Assembly: GCA_021773115.1 (NCBI GenBank)
Contig: JAJFKS010000025.1
Span: 124,001-188,000 of the forward strand
Reading direction: 5' to 3'
Source of the DNA: Woeseiaceae bacterium
GTDB lineage: Bacteria; Pseudomonadota; Gammaproteobacteria; Steroidobacterales; Woeseiaceae
Length of the DNA: 64,000 bases
Shown piece by piece: positions 48,181 to 55,829 of this stretch (position 1 is its first letter; each line of letters starts with the position of its first letter). The position numbers and the translations under genes are program-made. The notes under the pieces are model-generated. The model was not told the origin of the DNA. It made no database searches and saw only the letters and a list, made by a program, of their open reading frames with translations.

Positions 48181-48642
48181 TCAGTCGTCCTGGCCGCCGT
48201 GCCAGGCGAGGAATTTCCAGCCTGCGTCAGTGCGAACCAGAACATCGGTGTAGCGGCCATTGCTGGTCTCGATATTGCCTTCCTGGTCCTGGAACGCGAC
48301 CGTGTACAAATAATGTGCGACAGCGACATCATCGTGCACGATGATCGACAGGGGGTACAGCTCATGGGCGACCGTCTTGCCCATTTGTTCACTAAACCGA
48401 TCCCACATCTTGGTCGATTCTTTGCCGCGAGGTGCAGGTGAGCTCTTGCCCCAGCCGACAAAATCGGCAGCCAGTAATTTGTCCGGCCATTTTTTGTCGC
48501 CGTTCTCATCCGAATTCCAGACTTCTTCAACGACGGCCCAGACATCTGCTGAGTCATTTTCGGATACAGCTGCGTAAGCGGCGCCCAACCCGAATAAGTA
48601 GATGCCGGCTAAAACCAGTTTGACCATCGCTGCCGCTTTCAT
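48181..48642 (-). CDS. NTF2-like / SnoaL-type exported protein
   Basis: A 153-residue protein. It has an N-terminal signal peptide (MKAAAMVKLVLAGIYLFGLG, ending AYAA). The mature part fits an NTF2-like barrel: VWAVVEEVWNSDENGD, TKMWDRFSEQMG, and a terminal NGRYTDVLVRTDAGWKFLAWHGGQ, which is typical of SnoaL/DUF4440 proteins. The ATG at 48642 is chosen because it starts the signal peptide; the frame is open further upstream but that part is unlike a signal. These proteins act as small-molecule binders or enzymes; nothing more specific can be said. Confidence 0.8.
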   Translation of the reverse strand: MKAAAMVKLVLAGIYLFGLGAAYAAVSENDSADVWAVVEEVWNSDENGDKKWPDKLLAADFVGWGKSSPAPRGKESTKMWDRFSEQMGKTVAHELYPLSIIVHDDVAVAHYLYTVAFQDQEGNIETSNGRYTDVLVRTDAGWKFLAWHGGQDD

Positions 48643-48784
48643 GTGTCTTCCCCGAATTAATGTGTCCGGGCATTTTAGTCGTATTGATTGGCAACAACAA
48701 TGGAGAGTACTGTCCCCAACCTGAAACCATTTCTCGATTGCAGGCATCTAGTCATGGATACACTCAGACAGGGGAGAAAATTGC

Positions 48785-50539
48785 ATGCATAAACTATCGA
48801 CGACGGGCCTGATAGCCTTAATGGCACTGACTTTATCCGCGCCCGCTCCGGCGGCAGATTGGGTTGAGAAAAGTAATGAGCACGCGCAAGTTGTTCTTGA
48901 CGTTCTCGCGAAACTGAGCCCCGAAGGTGCGGGACAGCTGGGTGTCGACGGCTTGGACGAGGCCATTTCCGATCTCGGGCCTGGCACCCATGAACGCTCG
49001 CAAGAGATGTCGAGGGAACTGCTGAATGAACTGCAAGGCCGGCTCAGGCAGGAGTCGAACAGTAAGGTGCGGCAGGATCTCGGTATTTTGATCCAGGCGA
49101 TTGAGGACAGTATTCGCAGCGCTGACCTGAACCACGACCAAATGCTGCCGTACTTTAATGTCAACCAAACGGTCTTCTTCGGTATCCGCGGCATCATCGA
49201 TCCGCAGAATTCGCGCGACCGGTATCCGGCTGCCATCGCCCGGCTGGAAAAATATGCCGGCATAAGGGATGGCTACGAGCCCTTTACCGAGCAGGCCAAA
49301 GCACGTACTCGTGAACGGTTCGGCGTCGAGGGGCTTGTCGGTCCCTATCGCGGTGAAGTTGAACAGGATCTCGAACGTGCCGACACGATGATCAACGGCA
49401 TTCAGGAATTACTGGCGGGAACGGATCTGCAAGGCTGGGAAGAGAGTTACGAAGTTCTTGCGACGCAGATGCGCGATTACGGTGATTTCGTGCGCGCTGA
49501 AATCCTGCCACGCGCACGGCAGGACTTCCGCTTGCCCGCGGATCTGTATGCGGATGCACTGCGTAACTGGGGCGTCGATGCGTCACCGGAAGAACTGATT
49601 GAACAGGCGACCAAGGGCTACATGGACATCCGTGGCGAAATGGAAGCGCTGGCTCCACTGATCGCGGCCGAGAAGGGCTACAAGACGTCAGATTATCGCG
49701 AGGTTATCGCTTTGCTGAAACGCGATGGTTCGATCGACGGTGACAAGTTACTCGATCACTACAACGCCGTGTTGCGTGACATTGAAGAGATCATTGTTCG
49801 GGAGAAGTTGATCAGTTTGCCAGAGCGAGATGCTGGCATTCGTATTGCATCAGCTGCTGAAACGGCCGCCCAACCGGCGCCGCATTTGCAGCCGCCACGA
49901 CTGATTGGCAACACCGGCGAGTATCCGTTTTTTGTGATTCCACTGCTGACGCAGAACGAAGACGGCAGTTGGGAGCAGACAGACGATACCTACGAGGCCG
50001 GAGCGTGGACATTGACGGCGCACGAGGCGCGGCCCGGACACGAGATGCAGTTCTCCAGCATCGTTGAATCGGGTGTGTCGATCACACGTGCGGTATTCGC
50101 GTTTAACAGCGTCAATGTTGAAGGCTGGGGCTTGTATGCTGAGGCCATCGTTCGCCCGTATCTGCCACTGGAAGGACAGATGATCAGCCTGCAGTATCGG
50201 CTGATGCGGGCAGGTCGCATGTTCCTGGATCCAATGCTCAATCTCGGACTGATTACACCGGAGGAAGCGAAGAGTCTCATCATGAATGACATGGCCATTG
50301 GCGAGAGTTGGGCGCAGAACGAAGTCGAACGTTACACCTACCGGATGCCAGGACAGGCGACGGCCTATTATTATGGCTACAGCAAAATGCAGGCTTTACG
50401 CGCGCAGACCGAGCTAAAACTTCGCGAGCATTTCAACCAGCAGGCATTTCATGATTTCATTCTTGATCAGGGGATGCTGCCCCCGCATATCTTGAAAGAA
50501 GCCGTCATGACCGAATTCGTTCCGAGCCAGATGAACTGA
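48785..50539 (+). CDS. DUF885 family zinc-peptidase-like protein (copy 2)
   Basis: A 584-residue exported protein with a non-lipoprotein signal peptide (LMALTLSAPAPAAD). The zinc motif is TAHEARPGHEMQF at about residue 411, with NVEGWGLYAEAIVRPYLP and the conserved C-terminal block RMPGQATAYYYGYSKMQALRAQTE. It differs from copy 1 (HEAVPGHHHQ) at the second half of the motif, which is one of the known variants of the family. The first ~220 residues are more diverged. No operon partner; the upstream gene is divergent. Confidence 0.88.
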   Translation: MHKLSTTGLIALMALTLSAPAPAADWVEKSNEHAQVVLDVLAKLSPEGAGQLGVDGLDEAISDLGPGTHERSQEMSRELLNELQGRLRQESNSKVRQDLGILIQAIEDSIRSADLNHDQMLPYFNVNQTVFFGIRGIIDPQNSRDRYPAAIARLEKYAGIRDGYEPFTEQAKARTRERFGVEGLVGPYRGEVEQDLERADTMINGIQELLAGTDLQGWEESYEVLATQMRDYGDFVRAEILPRARQDFRLPADLYADALRNWGVDASPEELIEQATKGYMDIRGEMEALAPLIAAEKGYKTSDYREVIALLKRDGSIDGDKLLDHYNAVLRDIEEIIVREKLISLPERDAGIRIASAAETAAQPAPHLQPPRLIGNTGEYPFFVIPLLTQNEDGSWEQTDDTYEAGAWTLTAHEARPGHEMQFSSIVESGVSITRAVFAFNSVNVEGWGLYAEAIVRPYLPLEGQMISLQYRLMRAGRMFLDPMLNLGLITPEEAKSLIMNDMAIGESWAQNEVERYTYRMPGQATAYYYGYSKMQALRAQTELKLREHFNQQAFHDFILDQGMLPPHILKEAVMTEFVPSQMN

Positions 50540-50582
50540 CAAGGCGTTATACTCCGATTTCCCAATAGCGTGGGGAACCGGA

Positions 50583-50894
50583 GTGAGCCACAACCTGGTG
50601 TGTTATCGATGCGGCGAGTCTCTCGCGGCGCTTTCTTTGCCATTGTCGCGGCGCGACCAGTGCCCACAATGCTCGGCGGATCTGCATGTCTGCAAAATGT
50701 GTGTGCATTTCGATGCGCACGTTCCACGGCAATGCCGGGAAGATGGAGCTGAGGACGTCAAAGAAAAGGAACGACCCAATTTTTGTGACTGGTTCAAGCC
50801 GAACGAACACGCATTTGATCCGGATCGAAAATCGAAACAGGACGCCGCACAGAATGCCCTCGATGCTCTGTTCGGAGGCTCGGATGACAATTGA
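50583..50894 (+). CDS. Zinc-ribbon protein of unknown function
   Basis: A 103-residue protein. Four Cys pairs or triads are visible: CYRCGES near the N-terminus, CPQCSAD, then CKMCVHFDAH (with His as possible ligand) and CRED/FCDWF later. This gives at least two putative zinc sites. It starts at a GTG; the tail is acidic (FGGSDDN). The same kind of short Cys-rich protein with VCKMCVHFD is common in marine Gammaproteobacteria and has no assigned function. Its stop overlaps the start of the next gene (Tat-SDR) by 11 bp. Confidence 0.8.
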   Translation: MSHNLVCYRCGESLAALSLPLSRRDQCPQCSADLHVCKMCVHFDAHVPRQCREDGAEDVKEKERPNFCDWFKPNEHAFDPDRKSKQDAAQNALDALFGGSDDN

Positions 50895-51948
50895 TCGGCG
50901 TCAGTTTCTGAGCGTTACTGGCGCGGCATTGGCGGCGAGTCAGTTGGGCGCTTGTGGTCGAAGTCGCCTGCCGGTTGGTGGCGTGCCGGACAGTGGCTTC
51001 GACGAAACGTCGACGGCTGAGCAGGTCACCGCGGGACTGAATCTGAAAGGCAAATACGCCGTGGTAACCGGGTGCACGTCGGGTATCGGGCTGGAGACGA
51101 TGCGCGTTCTGGCGGCTCGCGGGGCCTTTGTTATCGGCACGAGCCGTTCGATGGAGCGGGCGACTGAAGCTTGCAAAAGCGTTGTCGGTGTGACGTCTCC
51201 GGCGCGTCTCGATCTTGGCAATTTTGAATCAGTGGTCGAATGCGCGGAACACATCCGCGGTATGCGAGTGCCTATCGACATGCTGATTTGCAATGCGGGC
51301 TATCTGGGTGGTGACAACCAGCGTCAGCTTGTTAACGCTGTCGAAAAGCATTTCGCGATCAATCACCTCGGTCACTTCATTTTCGTGAACCGGGTTTTGG
51401 ACCGCTTGTATATTGCAGATCAGGCACGAATTGTCATGACCTCCAGCCGCACCGCATACACTCATGCACCGCGACAAGGGATCTTGTTTGATGATTTGAT
51501 GCTCAGCAATGACTATGGTGACCTGATGGCGTATGGGCACTCGAAACTTGCGATCGTGCTGTTTTCCCTCGCCTTGTCGAAACTTCTGCGCGGCACGCGA
51601 ATTACGACAAACGCGATGCACCCGGGCGTAATCGATACAGAGATCGGACGTCACTTCAACCCGGTGATGCGATTCGGCATGAAGGTACGTGCTGCAGTCG
51701 GAGGAAAAACGGTCGAGGCGGGTGCCGCGACTGGATGTTACCTGGCAACCAACGAGACGCTTGGCGCAGTCAGCGGTCGATATTTCGAAGATTGCAATGC
51801 CGTCATTATTGGCGGCGACAATCACCTCTACGACGAGACCATGGCAGATCAGCTGATGACCGTATCCGAAGAGCTCACTGCGAAGTATCTTGTCGAACAA
51901 AAAGTTCCGCAAGCACCAAAACGACGTGAGGCGGCAAATGACGGCTAA
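50884..51948 (+). CDS. Short-chain dehydrogenase with a Tat-type signal and lipobox-like motif
   Basis: A 354-residue SDR. The N-terminus MTIDRRQFLSVTGAALAASQ has a twin-arginine (DRRQFL) signal and a following LGAC lipobox-like motif, so it may be an exported lipoprotein. The SDR core has TGCTSGIG (Rossmann, about residues 63-70), CNAGYLG, SSRTAYTH and YGHSK (YxxxK). Most SDRs are cytoplasmic and use NAD(P)H, so an exported one is unusual; Tat can export folded cofactor-loaded enzymes. The start (50884) is inside the zinc-ribbon gene's end. Its stop overlaps the queC start by 11 bp. Confidence 0.8.
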   Translation: MTIDRRQFLSVTGAALAASQLGACGRSRLPVGGVPDSGFDETSTAEQVTAGLNLKGKYAVVTGCTSGIGLETMRVLAARGAFVIGTSRSMERATEACKSVVGVTSPARLDLGNFESVVECAEHIRGMRVPIDMLICNAGYLGGDNQRQLVNAVEKHFAINHLGHFIFVNRVLDRLYIADQARIVMTSSRTAYTHAPRQGILFDDLMLSNDYGDLMAYGHSKLAIVLFSLALSKLLRGTRITTNAMHPGVIDTEIGRHFNPVMRFGMKVRAAVGGKTVEAGAATGCYLATNETLGAVSGRYFEDCNAVIIGGDNHLYDETMADQLMTVSEELTAKYLVEQKVPQAPKRREAANDG

Positions 51949-52609
51949 GGCGCTCGTTGTGCTGTCCGGTGGGCAGGACTCTACGACTTGCCTCTACTGG
52001 GCAATACGAGAGTTCGGTGCTGAAAATGTCAGCAGCGTGACGTTCGACTATGGTCAACGACACCGCATCGAACTGGATTGTGTTCGCGAACTTTCAGCGT
52101 TAACGGGAATTGAAAATCGGGTGCTGCCGATCGATACCTTCGCCGCGATAGGTGGTGATGCTTTGACAGATTCGAAAATCGCAGTATGCGGCGAGGTCAC
52201 GGAAAAAACCGGTTTACCGAATACCTTTGTCGCTGGGCGCAACGTAATTTTCCTGAGCTATGCCGCCGCATTTGCCTATCAACGGGGTATTGACAATATA
52301 GTGACTGGCGTCGCACAAACAGACTACAGCGGTTACCCGGATTGTCGGGAGGAAACAATCAAGGCCCTGGAAAAAACATTGAATCTCGGAATGGACAGCG
52401 AATTCAAAATTCACACGCCGCTGATGCACTTATCGAAACGTGAGACGGTTGAACTCGCAGATAAGCTTGGTGCAATGCCGGCAATGGCAATGACGCATAC
52501 CTGCTACAACGGACAACGGCCGCCGTGCGGGGCATGCCCGTCGTGCGAACTTCGCGCTCGTGGATTCGCTGAGGCGGGAATTGAAGACCCACTGCTTACT
52601 GCGTCATGA
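51938..52609 (+). CDS. queC: 7-cyano-7-deazaguanine synthase QueC
   Basis: A 223-residue enzyme that makes preQ0 from 7-carboxy-7-deazaguanine (CDG) with ATP and ammonia, on the way to queuosine in tRNA. It has the ATP-pyrophosphatase loop SGGQDSTTCL near the N-terminus and the zinc-binding Cys cluster CYNGQRPPCGACPSCELRA at the end. The ATG at 51938 has GAGG upstream and fits the usual start (MTAKALVVLSGG). It overlaps queE by 4 bp. The two genes run together, as the pathway requires QueE's product. Confidence 0.96.
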   Translation: MTAKALVVLSGGQDSTTCLYWAIREFGAENVSSVTFDYGQRHRIELDCVRELSALTGIENRVLPIDTFAAIGGDALTDSKIAVCGEVTEKTGLPNTFVAGRNVIFLSYAAAFAYQRGIDNIVTGVAQTDYSGYPDCREETIKALEKTLNLGMDSEFKIHTPLMHLSKRETVELADKLGAMPAMAMTHTCYNGQRPPCGACPSCELRARGFAEAGIEDPLLTAS

Positions 52610-53250
52610 CGTATTCGGTCAAAGAAATTTACTACACGTTGCAGGGCGAGGGCGCACACACTGGTCGGCCGGCCGTGTTTTTGCGGTTTGCGGGCTGCAA
52701 CCTCTGGTCAGGTCGCGAGGAGCATCGAGCAGAGGCCGTATGCAGGTTTTGCGATACCCATTTCGTCGGCGTGGATGGGCCGGGCGGTGGCAAATTCGAG
52801 ACCGCCACCGAACTCGCCACCGCCGTTCGTTCGCACTGGCCGGTGGATGAAAGCAACGCTCGCCCCTATATCGTTTGCACCGGCGGTGAACCCTTGTTGC
52901 AGCTCGATACCGCTGCGATCGATGCCATGCACGCGGTCGGGTTCGAAATAGGCGTAGAGAGCAATGGCACGATTGCGGCACCACCCGGCATTGACTGGCT
53001 GTGCATCAGTCCGAAAGCGAATGCGAGCCTACAGCAAGATTCTGGCAATGAATTGAAGCTCGTCTATCCACAGGTTGAGCAAAGTGCACAACCGGCAAGT
53101 TTTGAGGCGCTCGCATTTGAACACTTTTTCCTGCAGCCGATGGACAGCCCGGATGCTGCCGAGAATACTCGCCTGGCAATCGATTTCTGTCTTCAGAATC
53201 CGCGCTGGAAGTTGAGCCTGCAAACGCATAAGTACCTGGGTATTGATTGA
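52606..53250 (+). CDS. queE: 7-carboxy-7-deazaguanine synthase QueE
   Basis: A 214-residue radical SAM enzyme that contracts 6-carboxy-5,6,7,8-tetrahydropterin to CDG. The N-terminus is VKEIYYTLQGEGAHTGRP; the cluster Cys residues lie in FAGCNLWSG and AVCRFCDTHFVG, the proteobacterial long-spacing variant. Further motifs are CTGGEPLLQLD and GVESNGTI. The ATG overlaps the queC stop. The C-terminus ends RWKLSLQTHKYLGI, as in other QueE proteins. queD is not in the window. Confidence 0.95.
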   Translation: MTYSVKEIYYTLQGEGAHTGRPAVFLRFAGCNLWSGREEHRAEAVCRFCDTHFVGVDGPGGGKFETATELATAVRSHWPVDESNARPYIVCTGGEPLLQLDTAAIDAMHAVGFEIGVESNGTIAAPPGIDWLCISPKANASLQQDSGNELKLVYPQVEQSAQPASFEALAFEHFFLQPMDSPDAAENTRLAIDFCLQNPRWKLSLQTHKYLGID

Positions 53251-53659
53251 AGTGAGTCATCGTGTTGGACAGTATGTTTTTGCGCTGCTGATCGGACTGG
53301 TCATCGCCGTGACAGCCTATCGCTGGATTACGGATCCAGGCAACCGGGAGGAACGCGCGCTGCAGGTAAATGTGGTTGAAGCATCGCGTATGCGCCTGCG
53401 CAGCGCGATTGGTATCGAGTCGGTGGAGATCGCCGACACACTGGCACCCAATCGAGTCGCTGGTAAAGCGTACATCTATCCGGGGGACGACGGCTGGTCG
53501 GTTTCCGGCTACTACCGTCGCGATAAGGAGGACCGCTGGCATCCCTACCTGATGTCGCTGAGCTCGGATTTGACGCTGGTTTCGCTGAAGCTACAGGACA
53601 AGGACCCTGCTCTCATTGAGCATGTTAAATCCGACTCAAGAATAGAGATTGTTGAGTAA
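53243..53659 (+). CDS. Protein of unknown function, membrane-anchored
   Basis: A 138-residue protein with an N-terminal membrane helix (YVFALLIGLVIAVTAYRWI) and a periplasmic rest with regular beta-like segments (IGIESVEIADTLAPNRVAGKAY, given as IGIESVEIADTLAP; then VSGYYRRDKEDRWHPYLMSL). The start may be a TTG at 53243 or a GTG at 53252; neither has a strong ribosome-binding site. It overlaps queE by 8 bp, so it is coupled to queuosine genes, although no functional link can be read. No family recognised. Confidence 0.65.
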   Translation: MIEVSHRVGQYVFALLIGLVIAVTAYRWITDPGNREERALQVNVVEASRMRLRSAIGIESVEIADTLAPNRVAGKAYIYPGDDGWSVSGYYRRDKEDRWHPYLMSLSSDLTLVSLKLQDKDPALIEHVKSDSRIEIVE

Positions 53660-53682
53660 ACCGTCTCGGGCTTGTGAAGTAC

Positions 53683-55269
53683 TTAACCGACCTCTATGCC
53701 ATGGGCATCAAATACAGAGCGCATCGGCGATAACTGTTCTTCATACCGCCGCCAGCGATCGATCGAACGCGTATGTGCAGGCTCCCGGACCTGCGCCGCA
53801 CTAGCGGTCGACACCGCGGTTTTCTGTTCATGAAATTTCAGGCACTGGTCTTCCCAGGGCAACTCAAGTTGTGCGATCAGCTGGCGCGCGTGCGGCTCCA
53901 CGTTGCTCGCCGTAGCTTCGTATGACACGTCGATAATTTTTCCGGGAAAGCGCTCACGCCAGATATCCATCAGTTTCAAGTAGCGTACGTGATGACGTGC
54001 CATTTCATCCTGTTGGTAGGAGTGCAGGTAAGCATCGGCGAACAACTGCTTAAAACTGGCGAAGCTTGCATCCATCGGCTGGCGTACGAGGTGCACAATT
54101 CGTGCATTCGGCAGGGCTTTGAGGATCAACGGGATATAGACAAAATTGGTCGGTAACTTGTCGACGAAACGAGGCGTATCGCCGTGCAGCTTCTTGCCGC
54201 TCTTCATGTACATTTCACCCAGCTTGAATGGATCGACGTCCAAGGCGTGTGACAGCAATTCAGCGGAAAACCGCTTGGGTTCCTGAAACTTCGACAAGCG
54301 TCGAACAGCAAATCCAAATTGCTGCAGTTCACCGGCCGAATGTACTTCGGAGTGGCTGGTAATAATTCTTTCAATGAGGGTCGTGCCGGTTCGTGGCTGT
54401 CCCAATACAAAAATCGGCGCATGAGTGTCGTAGCCTGCACGTCCATCATCAAACCATTCATTCGTCAGCCGGTTTTCCAGTGCTTCAAAAAACGCGACTT
54501 CTGACGCTTCATCATATTCCACCGTCTTGCGTCGTGCCGCCGCACCCGCGCTAAAACCATCGAACGCTTGCGGCCACAATTCGAGATCTTCGTATTCCTT
54601 GCCAATCGCATAATGCAGAAAGGCCAGGCCCCGGTCGTTTTTCTGATGCATCGGCAAGGCCGCGGTCATCGCGTGAATATGCGAATCGTCGACGGCCTTT
54701 CGGGATGTTGCGAGAATCCAGTGCGCCTGCGGGTTCAATGGCTCGCGATCAAGCACCGATTCCAGTAGCGATGTGGCTTCAGCGGTTCGGCCGTGATACA
54801 CGAGACTGTTCGCATAGTTCACGGTAAAGGGAATGTGGTCCGGATTTTGCTCCTTCGCCTTGCGGTGATATTTAGTTGCCTCGACGTGGTCGCCCATTAA
54901 TGCGTAGACGATTGCGACAAGGTCATTGACGATTGGATCGTCAGTGTCGTGCTTCACTGCTTCATCCAAAGCCGCGTCCGCCCGCGCAACCTGACCGTCG
55001 GTCATGAATAACCTGGCCAATTGCGCCCAGGCCGCGACATGATCGGGTTTTAATTTTGTCACTGACCCAAATGCGCTGACGGCTGTCTTGCGGTCTTTGA
55101 GCTCAAGCGCGACCAATCCCACCAGAAAATGTGCCTGTACCAGTCGTGGCTGTTGCGCCAATAGTCGTTCACAACAGGCAGATGCATCTTTCAGGCGCCC
55201 CTGGCCGAGCGCGACAAAGCCTTCACGTAACTCATTTTGAATCCAACTGCGCGATTTAAAGTCCGTCAT
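53683..55269 (-). CDS. TPR-repeat sulfotransferase family protein
   Basis: A 528-residue protein. The N-terminal ~230 residues are TPR-like helical repeats (for example SAFGSVTKLKPDHVAAWAQLARLF, shown here as KLKPDHVAAWAQLARLF). The C-terminal part is a sulfotransferase domain: PIFVLGQPRTGTTLIERII (PAPS 5'-phosphosulfate loop), SAGELQQFG, LPNARIVHLVRQPMDASFASF (3'-phosphate site). Family members sulfonate small molecules or proteins; the acceptor is unknown. The start (55269) is 5 bp after the 2OG gene. It is the third gene of the receptor operon. Confidence 0.9.
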   Translation of the reverse strand: MTDFKSRSWIQNELREGFVALGQGRLKDASACCERLLAQQPRLVQAHFLVGLVALELKDRKTAVSAFGSVTKLKPDHVAAWAQLARLFMTDGQVARADAALDEAVKHDTDDPIVNDLVAIVYALMGDHVEATKYHRKAKEQNPDHIPFTVNYANSLVYHGRTAEATSLLESVLDREPLNPQAHWILATSRKAVDDSHIHAMTAALPMHQKNDRGLAFLHYAIGKEYEDLELWPQAFDGFSAGAAARRKTVEYDEASEVAFFEALENRLTNEWFDDGRAGYDTHAPIFVLGQPRTGTTLIERIITSHSEVHSAGELQQFGFAVRRLSKFQEPKRFSAELLSHALDVDPFKLGEMYMKSGKKLHGDTPRFVDKLPTNFVYIPLILKALPNARIVHLVRQPMDASFASFKQLFADAYLHSYQQDEMARHHVRYLKLMDIWRERFPGKIIDVSYEATASNVEPHARQLIAQLELPWEDQCLKFHEQKTAVSTASAAQVREPAHTRSIDRWRRYEEQLSPMRSVFDAHGIEVG

Positions 55270-55274
55270 GGGTA

Positions 55275-55829
55275 TCAGCGCGCAAGATTGTCCATCGAAT
55301 AGTCCGCCGGAACACAAAAGCCGAACTGGTAGACAATTCTCGGGAGATCGCCCTGCAGTACGTCCGTTCCGTGCGCATGTTCAGATGCAAAAAACGCCCA
55401 AAGCCCGCGCTCACCAACTTTCAGCCGTTGTGCACCGACCAGCGGATAGGCAGATTCGTCATCGCCCTGAACCAACACATTGCAACGTAAGTGGCGGTCG
55501 CCGGTTTGCTGGTAGTGGGGTTGCCGATCAATGTGTGGTTTGATGAAACCGCCCGGTTCAATGTAAGAAATAATCCAGCCGAGATAAGGGTCGACCGGGT
55601 AGCCGTCCAATGCAAATGTTGCAACGACTTTGGCCGCAAGACGCCGCATCTCCGCATCGCAGTATTCGGTGTCGTACACTTTTTGCCGAAAACGCAACGG
55701 ACCCGAGGGATTTGCCTCGAGTACGCCATCGGCTCGATATTGACTGGCAAGCGCAAGAAAATGCGCTTGCTGCTCGATCGTTATGAACTCGTCGATTATT
55801 CGTGCATTGGCACGATCAATCCCAGTCAT
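55275..55829 (-). CDS. 2-oxoglutarate/Fe(II)-dependent oxygenase-like protein
   Basis: A 184-residue protein with the 2OG oxygenase facial triad: HID in FIKPHIDRQPHYQ, a distal His in FFASEHAHGTDVL, and the cosubstrate Arg in LPRIVYQFGF. It resembles the family in which the same type of enzyme sits beside TPR sulfotransferases in Proteobacteria. The start at 55829 overlaps the end of the TonB receptor by 14 bp, and the next gene starts 5 bp later, so the three are clearly one operon. The substrate is unknown. Confidence 0.82.
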   Translation of the reverse strand: MTGIDRANARIIDEFITIEQQAHFLALASQYRADGVLEANPSGPLRFRQKVYDTEYCDAEMRRLAAKVVATFALDGYPVDPYLGWIISYIEPGGFIKPHIDRQPHYQQTGDRHLRCNVLVQGDDESAYPLVGAQRLKVGERGLWAFFASEHAHGTDVLQGDLPRIVYQFGFCVPADYSMDNLAR

